64,000 nt of DNA from Rubrobacter marinus (lineage in GTDB: Bacteria; Actinomycetota; Rubrobacteria; Rubrobacterales; Rubrobacteraceae): the NCBI RefSeq assembly GCF_011492965.1, contig NZ_CP045121.1, forward strand, positions 310,001 through 374,000, read 5' to 3'. A program made the translations under genes and the position numbers. This document shows positions 52,410 through 60,776 of the stretch, piece after piece (positions within the stretch are counted from its first letter, which is position 1; the number at the start of each line of letters is the position of its first letter). The notes beneath the pieces were generated by a model that saw only the letters and a list, made by a program, of their open reading frames with translations, ran no database searches and had not been told where the DNA came from.

Positions 52410-53018
52410 GTGAAGAACCGAGCAAAGCCGACCAACCGCCAGGGTGGCGCGGTAACCGCAGAGAAGCTCAGGGAGGAAGCCGCGCGGCTCTTCTGGGAGA
52501 AGGGTTACGCGGCGACCACGACGCGCGAGATCGCCGAATCGCTCGGGGTACAGAGGGCCTCGATCTATTACCACATCGAGAGCAAGGAAGAGTTGCTCTA
52601 CGATCTCTGCGTGGAGTCGCTGCGCAACATCCGCTCCGCGGTCGCTACGGCAGTTGCGGACAAGAGCGACCCGCTGGATCGGGTCAGGGCGATGATACGG
52701 GCGCACGTCGTCTCCATGCTCGAAGACAGGGAGAAACACGCGACGATGCTGACGGAGCTCAGGGCCCTATCGGCCCCTCGACGAGCGGAGATCGTGCGTC
52801 TCAGGGACGAGTACGAGAGCCTGGTGCGAGCCATCGTTTCGGAGGCGCAGGAGGCCGGGGTGCTGTGGAAGGAGGCGTCGGCCAAAGAGCTCGAGCTGGC
52901 GCTCCTGAACCTTCTGAACTGGACCATTTTCTGGTACAGGACCGACGGCGAGCTCTCCCCCGAGGACCTGGCCAAGCTGTTCGAGAAGATCTACCTCGGC
53001 GGCGTAGCCCGGACGTAA
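52410..53018 (+). CDS. TetR-family transcriptional regulator
   Basis: GTG 52410 follows AAAGGAGCAA; 202 residues. The N-terminal HTH reads LREEAARLFWEKGYAATTTR then EIAESLGVQRASIYYHIESK, the TetR consensus. The ligand-binding part is helical, with LLNLLNWTIFWYRTDGELS near 175. Similar regulators of the KstR2/FadR-like group sense acyl-CoA esters. It lies just upstream of the catabolic operon starting at 53411, and a perfect 16-bp palindrome sits in that operon's promoter, so it is the probable repressor. Confidence 0.92.
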   Translation: MKNRAKPTNRQGGAVTAEKLREEAARLFWEKGYAATTTREIAESLGVQRASIYYHIESKEELLYDLCVESLRNIRSAVATAVADKSDPLDRVRAMIRAHVVSMLEDREKHATMLTELRALSAPRRAEIVRLRDEYESLVRAIVSEAQEAGVLWKEASAKELELALLNLLNWTIFWYRTDGELSPEDLAKLFEKIYLGGVART

Positions 53019-53410
53019 CCCTTCTTCCACACGACGCTATCCGATGTTGATGGTCGTACTGTTCGAGCATTCGACCCCGCCGCGTAAACGATGCTTTAGC
53101 CGGGTACGTGGCTAATTCCATATGGCTGCCCCTCTCTGCGCCAGAATTGTCAAAAGGCACAAATCATATTTAACGAACGGGCGCTCGGTTGACATAATGA
53201 CCGGTCATTAGTAAGCTGCGTCGCATTGGGAAAGAGGAGGCGGTCAAAAGGGGGCAGCCAGAGACGCATGAAGAAGTAGGGTTCGACCACGGACGAAGGT
53301 TGTCGTCGCTTGCAGGTGACCGGGCAATGCTTGTTTTTGCCTGCTCGGCGTAACCCCATGCTAAATGCTGCACTCGACACGTAGCCGGATCAGGGGACGA
53401 AGGAGGAAAG
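53019..53410. other. Intergenic region carrying the operon promoter
   Basis: About 390 bases, AT-richer than average. The promoter and palindrome at 53189-53217 are the only features seen. The transcribed leader would be about 190 bases. Confidence 0.5.
53189..53217 (+). promoter_or_regulatory. Promoter with TetR-type operator in the spacer
   Basis: TTGACA (53189-53194) is a perfect -35; TAAGCT (53212-53217) a partial -10 at 17 bases. The spacer contains TAATGACCGGTCATTA (53195-53210), a perfect 16-bp palindrome. A repressor bound there would block RNA polymerase. The TetR gene 170 bases upstream is the natural candidate. Confidence 0.7.
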
Positions 53411-54994
53411 ATGGCTACAGACGATTCTACGCAACGCACCACGGACGGGACCGTACCGGCCGGCGCCCTGCAAACCGAGGAAGCTCCGAGGGACCGGCAC
53501 GTCGGGGAGATGTCCATATACATCAACGGTGAGTGGGGGCCGGCGTCCTCCGGCGAGACCTTCGAGACCGTGGATCCGGCCACGGGCCGGGTGATCGGCA
53601 CCGTACCGCGAGGCACGGCCGAGGACGTAGATCGTGCGGTACGGGCGGCCAAGGAGGCGCTCCCGGCCTGGCGCGACACCCCCGCCTTCGCCCGGGGCAT
53701 GATGCTGCGCCAGCTCTCGGTGCTCCTGGCGGAGCAGAAAGAGGAGTTCGCCCGCATCGAGGCTCTGGATAGCGGACACTACTACGCCAAGGCGCTGCAG
53801 CTCATGGAGGCGACCCCGCTCTGGTTCGACTACCACGCGGGGCTCGCGGACAAGGTCGGCGGCCGGACGATCAACGTACCCGGGGGCCAGCTGGACTTCA
53901 CGCTGCTGGAGCCGCTGGGCGTGACGGCGCACATCATCCCTTGGAACTACCCGTTCCTGATCACCGTCCGCTCGGTGGCGCCCGCGCTCGCGATGGGGAA
54001 CACCGTGGTCATCAAGCCCGCCGAGGAGACGCCCCTGAGCGCGCTGAAGTTCGCGGAGCTCTGCGAGCAGGCCGGCTTCCCGCCGGGGGTCGTAAACGTA
54101 GTGACCGGCTACGGGGCCGAGGCCGGGGCCGCGCTCGCGTCGCACGAGCTCGTCGAGGGGATCACGTTCACCGGCTCGGTCTCCACGGGCAAGCTCGTCG
54201 CGAAGATGGCCGCCGACCACATCGCCCAGATCAACCTGGAGCTCGGCGGCAAGAGCCCCCAGATCATCTTCCCCGACGCCCGTTTCGAGGACGCGGTCGA
54301 GGGCACGATGCAGGGCGTCTTCTCGCACGCCGGGCAGGTCTGCGTGGCCGGCACGCGGCTGTTCCTGCACCGCGACATCTACGACCGTTTCCTCGACGCC
54401 CTCGTCGAGAGGATCAAGAGCGTGCGCGTCGGCGACACCTTCGACGACGGGACGCAGATGGGGCCCCTGGTCTCGCAGGAGCAGCTCGAGCGCGTGCTCA
54501 ACTACATCGACGTCGGCAAGCAGGAGGGCGCCGAGCTGCTCATCGGCGGCGACCGCATCGAGGAGAACGGTCTCGGGGACGGGTACTACGTCGAGCCCAC
54601 CGTCTTCACCAACGTCGACAACAAGATGCGCATAGCGCAGGAGGAGATCTTCGGTCCGGTGCTCTCGGTGATCGCCTGGGACGACGAGGAGGAGATGATC
54701 CGGCAGGCCAACGACTCGCCGTTCGGGCTGTTCGCGGGCATCTGGACGCAGGACATCGACAAGGCGCTCAGGACGGCCCGACGCCTCGAGGCGGGCGGCG
54801 TGATCATCAACGACTGGTACGGCGAGGTGCCCCAGGCGCCGCACGGCGGCAACAAGCAGAGCGGGGTCAACCGCGAGGAGGGCCTGGAGACGATCCAGAG
54901 CTACACCCAGGTCAAGCACGTCACGGTCAACCTCGATGGGCGCCTGACCGGTGCCCCGGGGCTCCCCGCAAACTGGGCCGACGCTCCGCTGTAG
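53411..54994 (+). CDS. NAD(P)-dependent aldehyde dehydrogenase
   Basis: ATG 53411 follows GAAGGAGGAAAG; 527 residues with an N-terminal extension of about 30 residues. Family motifs: IIPWNYPFLITVRSVAPALA, GNTVVIKPAEETPLSA (cofactor lysine), FTGSVSTGKLVA, the general-base Glu in LELGGKSPQI near 281, the catalytic Cys in HAGQVCVAGTR near 315, and EEIFGPVLSV. It resembles betaine-aldehyde or hydroxyaldehyde dehydrogenases. With GMC oxidoreductase downstream it would oxidise the aldehyde that enzyme makes. DUF779 follows 9 bases later. Confidence 0.93.
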   Translation: MATDDSTQRTTDGTVPAGALQTEEAPRDRHVGEMSIYINGEWGPASSGETFETVDPATGRVIGTVPRGTAEDVDRAVRAAKEALPAWRDTPAFARGMMLRQLSVLLAEQKEEFARIEALDSGHYYAKALQLMEATPLWFDYHAGLADKVGGRTINVPGGQLDFTLLEPLGVTAHIIPWNYPFLITVRSVAPALAMGNTVVIKPAEETPLSALKFAELCEQAGFPPGVVNVVTGYGAEAGAALASHELVEGITFTGSVSTGKLVAKMAADHIAQINLELGGKSPQIIFPDARFEDAVEGTMQGVFSHAGQVCVAGTRLFLHRDIYDRFLDALVERIKSVRVGDTFDDGTQMGPLVSQEQLERVLNYIDVGKQEGAELLIGGDRIEENGLGDGYYVEPTVFTNVDNKMRIAQEEIFGPVLSVIAWDDEEEMIRQANDSPFGLFAGIWTQDIDKALRTARRLEAGGVIINDWYGEVPQAPHGGNKQSGVNREEGLETIQSYTQVKHVTVNLDGRLTGAPGLPANWADAPL

Positions 54995-55003
54995 CCGGCG
55001 ACG

Positions 55004-55396
55004 ATGGCGCAGATAACGATAACGCCGGACGCCGGGAAGAAGCTGGCGGAGCTCAAGGAACGCCGCGGCGAGGTCGCCTTCAAGATCGACAACGGCTGCT
55101 GCGGCGGGACGACGCTGCTCCTGATCGACGCCTCGTTTCTGGGCGGCGGGGACATACACGTCGGCGAGGCGGCCGGCGTGGGGGTGTACGTGGAGCGCCC
55201 GTTCGCCGACGTCTACTCGTCGGACAGCTACCACATCTACGCCCGCGAGGGCGGCAGGGATTCGGGGTTCTCCGTCGAGATCCCCTACGGTTACAAGTTC
55301 CTGATGGAGCGGGGCGTGGGAGGGGGGCGCAGGTCCGCGCCCTCCGCGTCCTCGCAGGAGGGCAAGGGGGAGGGGAGCTCGCAGGGGACACGGTAG
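55004..55396 (+). CDS. DUF779 protein (aldehyde-dehydrogenase-associated)
   Basis: ATG 55004, 9 bases after the aldehyde dehydrogenase stop; 130 residues. DUF779 signature: ITPDAGKKLAELKERRG, the CCGGT in FKIDNGCCGGTTLLLID near 30, and FSVEIPYGYKFLMERG near 95, with a C-terminal low-complexity tail. The family commonly follows acetaldehyde-type dehydrogenases; its role is not established, though the twin Cys suggests metal or redox binding. Co-translation with the dehydrogenase is likely. Confidence 0.88.
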   Translation: MAQITITPDAGKKLAELKERRGEVAFKIDNGCCGGTTLLLIDASFLGGGDIHVGEAAGVGVYVERPFADVYSSDSYHIYAREGGRDSGFSVEIPYGYKFLMERGVGGGRRSAPSASSQEGKGEGSSQGTR

Positions 55397-55451
55397 ACCC
55401 GGAAGGTCGAGCAAGCAGAGCGCGTAACGTAATCGGGGAAGGGAGTACGCG

Positions 55452-56114
55452 ATGAGTGAGAAGCTGGACCAGGAACAGCCGATGGTGTGGGGGGCGCCGG
55501 AAGTCGCCCCGGATCCCGAGCTATCCGGCTTCGACGTCGGGAGGCCCCGGCTCGGTGGCCACGAGGAGCCGGTCGAGTTCTCGGATCGGCAGGTCGAGAT
55601 CCTGAACGCGGCTGCGGACGAGATCATCCCGCCGGGCGAGGGCTTCCCCGCGCCGAGCGAGGTGGACGTGGTGGACTTTATCGGGCGCTACACCGCGCCG
55701 AGCGGCGAGAAGGCGCTCCACTACCCCTTCGCCGAGGAGGACGAGTTCAAGGCCGCCATCGACAACCTCGGCGACGAGTTTTTGCAGGCCGATGGGGCCG
55801 GGCGGGTCGAGATCCTCAAGCGGGTCGAGAAGGAGGACGAGACCTTCTTCACCCAGCTCCGCAACATGGTCTTCTACGGGTACTACTCCAGGCCCGCCGT
55901 GACGCTGGCGATCCAGGAGAACCTGCCGGCGGCCAGGGACTACCACGGTCCGCCGCAGCCCTACGGCTACATCCGCACCATCGAGCGGTGGAGCGCGGAC
56001 GAGGAGACCTTCAACGCGCGCGGGGGCGGTAATTACATCGCGACCGAGGACGTCAAGCGGATCGACCTGAGCAAGATCGGCTGGATCCAGAACAGCCCGA
56101 ACGGCCAGCAATAA
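55452..56114 (+). CDS. Gluconate 2-dehydrogenase subunit 3 family protein (GMC partner)
   Basis: ATG 55452 follows GGGGAAGGGAG; 220 residues. The domain is recognisable from FSDRQVEILNAAADEIIPPG near 41, VDVVDFIGRYTAPSGE, and the FFTQLRNMVFYGYYSRPAVT segment near 137, which closely match subunit 3 of membrane gluconate dehydrogenases. No twin-arginine signal is seen, unlike in classical subunits. It is 33 bases upstream of the GMC oxidoreductase and probably forms a complex with it. Confidence 0.85.
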   Translation: MSEKLDQEQPMVWGAPEVAPDPELSGFDVGRPRLGGHEEPVEFSDRQVEILNAAADEIIPPGEGFPAPSEVDVVDFIGRYTAPSGEKALHYPFAEEDEFKAAIDNLGDEFLQADGAGRVEILKRVEKEDETFFTQLRNMVFYGYYSRPAVTLAIQENLPAARDYHGPPQPYGYIRTIERWSADEETFNARGGGNYIATEDVKRIDLSKIGWIQNSPNGQQ

Positions 56115-56147
56115 ACGGCGCCATTCCCGAAGGAAGCGAGGGAGAAC

Positions 56148-57806
56148 GTGGGTAGAAGAAGCTACGACGAGACCGATGTCCTGGTCATCGGCTCGGGACC
56201 GGGAGGGGCGGGGGTCAGCAAGAAGCTGGCCGCGGCCGGGATGAAGGTCATGTGCCTGGAGCAGGGCCCCTGGGTGAAGCCCGCGCAGCACGCCCACTTC
56301 CACAACGAGTGGGAGATCGAGAAGAACCGGGGCTGGGCCTACGACCCCAACGTCCGCCAGCTCCCCGAGGACTACCCGGTCAGCGGGTTCACGACGCCGT
56401 ACATGATGAACAACGTCGGCGGCAGCACCCTCCACTACGCCGGACACTGGCCGCGCTACAAGCCCGTGGACTTCAAGAAGGGAACCGAGCACGGGCTCGA
56501 GGGGACGATAGACTGGCCGATCACCTACGAGGACCTCGCCCCGTTCTACGACGAGAACGACGCGGAGTACGGGATCTCCGGCATGACCGGCGACCCTTCC
56601 TACCCTCCCCGGAACGGCCTGCAGCGCGACCCCGCCGTCCACCCCGGGAAGCTGGGCCTCAGGTTCGCCCGCGGCGCCAAACAGCTGGGCTGGCACTGGT
56701 GGCCGTCGGACAACGCCATCATCACCAAGGGCCGCGACGGCCGCCTCCCCTGCAACGCCTGCGGTAACTGCCTCTCCGGCTGCCCGCGGGGGTCTTTGGG
56801 CACGCCGGACTACACGCACTGGCCACAGGCGATCAGGGACGGCGCTGACCTCAGGCCGATGGCGCGCGTCGAGCAGATCAACTCCAGCAACGGCAAGGTG
56901 ACGGGCGCGACCTACATCGACCGCAACACGGGCAGCCGGCGCGAGGTGCGGGCCAAGATCGTGGTGCTGGCCGCGAACGGGATCGGCTCCCCGCGCCTGC
57001 TCCTGATGAGCGCCCAGAACGGGCATCCCGACGGGCTCGCTAACAGCAACGGGCTTGTGGGCAAGTACCTCATGCACCACATCTTCGCGTTCTGCGACTC
57101 GTGGTTCGAGGACCCGATCGAGGGCTTCAAGGGCGCCTTCGGGGCCCCCCTGTACTGCCACGAGTTCTACCACACGGACACGGACCGCGGCTTCGTCAAC
57201 GGCCTCGGGATGCAGGTCGCCCGCTCCTTCGGCTCGGCGTACACCTCCGTGGGCACCCACACCGGTTACACGGCGCCGTGGGGCGAGGGCCATCGCAAGT
57301 TCTTCAACGACCACTTCGCGCACCACCTCATGGTCTTCATGTTCGGGGAGGACCTGCCGGTCGAGACGAACAGGGTCACCCTGGACCACGACGTCACCGA
57401 CTCGGACGGGCTCCCGGCCGCGAACGTCAACTGGGTGCCCCACGAGAACGACATCGCGCTCTCGAACTTCGGGATCGAGCGCATCTTCGAGGCCACGGAG
57501 GCCGTCGGGGCGACCGAGACGAACGACACCGGCGTCCTGAACCCGCCGCCCGCCTGGCACCTCATGGGCACCTGCCGGATGGGCAACAACCCCGAGGACT
57601 CGGTGACCAACAAGTACAACCAGACCTGGGACGTCCCGAACCTGTTCATCGTCGACGGGAGCTCCCTGACCACCGGCGGCGCGGTCAACCCGACGTCCAC
57701 CATCGGCGCGCTGGCGGTGCGGTGCGGCGAGTACATCAAGCGCAACTACGACGAGATCGTCTCCCAGAAGACGACGCCCAGCAACACGGACGCCCCCGGC
57801 ATGTAA
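56148..57806 (+). CDS. GMC oxidoreductase (alcohol/gluconate dehydrogenase large-subunit-like)
   Basis: GTG 56148; 552 residues. FAD-binding VLVIGSGPGGAGVSKKLAAA near 10, MNNVGGSTLHYAGHWPRYKP near 85, a cysteine cluster LPCNACGNCLSGCPRGSLGT near 205 that could bind a metal centre, and the C-terminal GMC signature WHLMGTCRMGNNPEDSVTNK and GSSLTTGGAVNPTSTIGALA. It should oxidise an alcohol to the aldehyde (or ketone), with the neighbouring subunit-3 protein. No signal peptide is seen. Substrate unknown: a diol, sugar alcohol or hydroxyalkane is compatible with the operon. Confidence 0.88.
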   Translation: MGRRSYDETDVLVIGSGPGGAGVSKKLAAAGMKVMCLEQGPWVKPAQHAHFHNEWEIEKNRGWAYDPNVRQLPEDYPVSGFTTPYMMNNVGGSTLHYAGHWPRYKPVDFKKGTEHGLEGTIDWPITYEDLAPFYDENDAEYGISGMTGDPSYPPRNGLQRDPAVHPGKLGLRFARGAKQLGWHWWPSDNAIITKGRDGRLPCNACGNCLSGCPRGSLGTPDYTHWPQAIRDGADLRPMARVEQINSSNGKVTGATYIDRNTGSRREVRAKIVVLAANGIGSPRLLLMSAQNGHPDGLANSNGLVGKYLMHHIFAFCDSWFEDPIEGFKGAFGAPLYCHEFYHTDTDRGFVNGLGMQVARSFGSAYTSVGTHTGYTAPWGEGHRKFFNDHFAHHLMVFMFGEDLPVETNRVTLDHDVTDSDGLPAANVNWVPHENDIALSNFGIERIFEATEAVGATETNDTGVLNPPPAWHLMGTCRMGNNPEDSVTNKYNQTWDVPNLFIVDGSSLTTGGAVNPTSTIGALAVRCGEYIKRNYDEIVSQKTTPSNTDAPGM

Positions 57807-57834
57807 GGCCGCGCGGGGACGTCCTCTTCGTCCG

Positions 57835-57858
57835 GGGGAGGCTCGTCAGGGCCTCCCC
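57835..57858 (+). terminator. Hairpin after the GMC oxidoreductase gene
   Basis: GGGGAGGC and GCCTCCCC form a perfect 8-bp stem with an 8-base loop, about 30 bases after the GMC stop. It may attenuate transcription into the following Ohr/ThDP genes. No U-run. Confidence 0.5.
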
Positions 57859-58075
57859 GAACGCACGACGACCGCCCGGCGCTTCGGCTCGCCGTCGGCG
57901 CGGGTAGCCCCGATTCCGGCCTCCTGGTCCCCGCGCGAGAGCCGGAGAAGCGCCGCCGGGCGCTCTCGGGGACGGCGAGCGCGATGCCCGGACTCATTGG
58001 GCTCGCGGGGACCGTCCGTGCCGCAGGAGGACCCCGGGGGTTCGTCTGCCGTGGCGGCAGGATAGGAGGAAGAAG

Positions 58076-58486
58076 GTGCAGAAGCTGTACAGCGCGAGCG
58101 CAACCGTGGAGGGCGGCCGCCAGGGCCACGTGGCGTCCTCGGACGGCGTGCTCGACATGGACCTCGCGATGCCGAAGGGGCTCGGCGGGCAGGGGACGAA
58201 CCCCGAGCAGCTCTTCGCCGCCGGCTACGCGGCGTGCTTCGAGAGCGCCATACGGCTCGTCGCCCGTCAGGAGGGAGTAGACGTAAACGGGGTCAGCGTG
58301 ACCGCGAACGTGGACATCGGCCACCCCCCCGACGGCGGCTTCGCGCTCGAGACCGAGCTTGTCGGAAGGATGCCGTCCCTCTCCAGGGAGGAGGCCGAGC
58401 AGATGATGGAGAAGGCCCACCAGGTCTGCCCCTACTCCAGGGCCACGCGGGGGAACATGCCCGTCAAGCTCCGCGTGGAAGCGTGA
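58076..58486 (+). CDS. ohr: Organic hydroperoxide resistance protein (Ohr/OsmC family)
   Basis: GTG 58076 follows AGGAGGAAGAAG; 136 residues. The Ohr fold shows YSASATVEGGRQGHV, the first peroxidatic Cys in FAAGYAACFESAIRLVAR near 57, and the second Cys in KAHQVCPYSRATRGNM near 120, both as in Ohr rather than OsmC. It reduces organic peroxides using lipoylated partners or small thiols. It probably protects against peroxides made during oxidation by the flavoenzymes encoded next to it (inference). Confidence 0.9.
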   Translation: MQKLYSASATVEGGRQGHVASSDGVLDMDLAMPKGLGGQGTNPEQLFAAGYAACFESAIRLVARQEGVDVNGVSVTANVDIGHPPDGGFALETELVGRMPSLSREEAEQMMEKAHQVCPYSRATRGNMPVKLRVEA

Positions 58487-58959
58487 GCGAGGGGGGGCGA
58501 GGCACGGCTCGAGAACCCTCCCTCGCCGGGGAAGGAGCCGGGGCGCAGACCTCGAAGGGCGTGGAGACCGTCCGGGAGATGTATCGCCTGTTCGCCGAGC
58601 GTGACGACGGCGGTCTCCGCCGGCTGTTCGACCCAGGAGTAGAGTGGGTGCAGATGGAGGGCTTCCCCGGCGGGGGCCGCTACGTCGGGGCGGACGCCAT
58701 CTTCGGCGGCGCCTTCGCCGGGCTCAGGGAGGACTGGGAGGGCTGGAGGGCCATCGTCGAGCGGTACCTCGACGCGGGCGAGTCCGTGGTCGCTCTGGGC
58801 TTCTACGAGGGGACTCACCGGGGCACCGGCAGGCCCATGCGGGCGGAGTTCGCGCACCTCGTGGAGCTCGGGGACGGCCGCATCGTCCGGTTCGTCCAGT
58901 ACACGGACACGTTCAAGCAAGCCGAGGCCGCGGGCCTCATCCGGGAGGGACGGGCTTGA
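58483..58959 (+). CDS. SnoaL-like (NTF2-fold) protein
   Basis: GTG 58483 overlaps the ohr stop (GTGA), or starts downstream near 58561; up to 158 residues. The first 25 residues look unstructured. The NTF2 fold then has TVREMYRLFAERDDGGLRRL, FDPGVEWVQMEGFPGGGRY and AEFAHLVELGDGRIVRFVQ, ending YTDTFKQAEAAG. SnoaL-like proteins bind or isomerise small hydrophobic ligands; many have no known reaction. It lies inside the catabolic operon. Confidence 0.78.
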   Translation: MSEGGRGTAREPSLAGEGAGAQTSKGVETVREMYRLFAERDDGGLRRLFDPGVEWVQMEGFPGGGRYVGADAIFGGAFAGLREDWEGWRAIVERYLDAGESVVALGFYEGTHRGTGRPMRAEFAHLVELGDGRIVRFVQYTDTFKQAEAAGLIREGRA

Positions 58960-58985
58960 TGCCGAGAGATCGACGGGAGGAAGTG

Positions 58986-60742
58986 ATGGAGGCGACGACG
59001 GCCCCTGCCAGGACCGGCTCGCGTACGGGCGCCCGCCTGGTCGCGGAGTTTCTGGCGCGCCGGGGGGTAGGGAGGATCTACGGCCTCTGCGGGGGGCACG
59101 TCCAGCCGATCTGGGACGAGGCCGCGCGGGCCGGCATCAGGGTCGTGGACGTGCGCCACGAGTGCGCCGCCGTGTACATGGCGCACGCCGAGGCGGACCT
59201 CACGGGGTCTTTGGGTGTGGCGATGGTGACCGCCGGTCCCGGGCTGACGAACGCCATCACGGGCATCGCCAACGCGAGCGTCTCCCGCTCCCCGTCCTCG
59301 TCGTCTCGGGGCGGCCGCCGCGTCCGCAGGCCGGGATGGGGGCGCTTCAGGACATCCCGCAGGGGGAGTTGATCCGGCCGATCTGCCGCAGGGTCGAGTC
59401 CGTCTACGAGAGCCACCACATCCTCCCAAGGCTGGAGGCCGCGATGCGCGCGGCCGAGGGCGTCGGGACCCCGGCCGGCCCGGCGTACATAGACTTCCCC
59501 ACGGACCTCCTCCGGGCGGACATCCCCGACGCGGACGTCGACGAGCTGTTCTTCGAGCCGCGTCCCGGGGAAGGGGTCGTGCCTCCCGAGGAGGCGGTCG
59601 CGAGGGCGGCCTCCGTCATACGGGAGGGGAGGCGCCCGCTCGTCATCTCGGGCAAGGGCGCGAGGGCGGCCGGCAAGGAGCTCTCGGACTTTCTCGAGGC
59701 CAGCGGCGCGCTGTACCTCGATACGGCCGAGAGCCGCGGGGTGATACCCCTGGATCACCCCGCCTCCGTCCCCGCCTCGCGCGCGAAGGCCATGTCGGAG
59801 GCGGACGTCGTCGTCACGGTCGCGCGTAAGCTGGACTTCCAGCTCGCCTACGGCTCCAGGGCCGTGTTCTCGGACGACGCGAAGTTCGTCAGGCTGGGGG
59901 CGAGCGGCGACGAACTCTTCGACAACCGCCGCGGCGACGCGGAGATCCTGGGCGACGTCGCCGCGTCCTTGAGGGCGCTGACCGGAGCGGGCGCCGCCCC
60001 CGAGCGGCCGGATGCGGAGTGGATCGAAGCCCTCAAAGCCTACGACCGCGAGAAGGGCGAAAAGTTCGTCGCCCGGATGGGGGAGCAGCCCCCGGGCTCG
60101 GACGGCTACATGCATCCTGCGTCCCTTCTGGCGGCGGTCAACGAATTCATCGACGAGGACACGATCGTGGTGGCGGACGGCGGGGACATCCTCTCGTTCG
60201 CCCGGGGGGGCTTGAGGGCGGAGACCTACCTGGATCCCGGTCCTCTGGGATGCCTCGGCGTCGGGGTGCCGTTCGCGAACTCGGCGGCCCTGAACTTCCC
60301 CGATCGGCGCGTGATCGCGGTGGTCGGGGACGGCTCGTTCGGCCTGACCGCGATGGAGATCGACACGGCGGTCCGCCACGGGGCACGCGCCGTGTTCGTG
60401 GTGGCGAACAACGAGTCGTGGGCGATCGAGCGCAACGACCAGATCGTCGGGTACGGCGGCAACCTGGTCGGCGTGGACCTTCCCGGCTGCCGCTACGACC
60501 GGGTGGCCGAGGGGCTCGGATTGTACGCCGAACGGGTCGAGAAGGCGGAAGACCTGCCCGGCGCCCTGGAGCGCGCCTTCGCGAACGCCCCGGCCCTGCT
60601 GAACGTGGCGGTCACGAAGGAGGCCGAGTCGCCCGACTTCAAGAACGGGCTGGCCTGGGTGCCCGACCGCCAGGCCCTGGAGGTCTGGGACCGGGCCGAG
60701 AAGGGCCGGTACGCCGGCAACGGGGAACAGAGCCAGACGTAG
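58986..60742 (+). pseudogene. Thiamine-diphosphate enzyme, 2-hydroxyacyl-CoA lyase/acetolactate-synthase-like, one frameshift
   Basis: ATG 58986 follows GGGAGGAAGTG. The N-terminal half has GRIYGLCGGHVQPIWDEAAR near 30 and VRHECAAVYMAHAEADLTGS with the ThDP-activating Glu. The frame breaks near 59292: ASVSR should continue LPVLVVSGRPPRPQAGMGAL, with one C missing. The rest is intact, with the cofactor motif GDGSFGLTAMEIDTAVRHG and VVANNESW near 435. Total about 585 residues, ThDP-lyase size. It resembles oxalyl-CoA decarboxylase/2-hydroxyacyl-CoA lyases by gene order and PPRPQAGMGALQD. The next gene, acyl-CoA synthetase, suits such a lyase. Confidence 0.78.
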
Positions 60743-60776
60743 GAGAAGGCAACCGCGGGGAAAGGAAGGCCATCGC

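Noticed and set aside
53390-57560. Long minus-strand frames opposite the aldehyde dehydrogenase and GMC genes
   Set aside because: Same artefact as above; plus-strand motifs are decisive.
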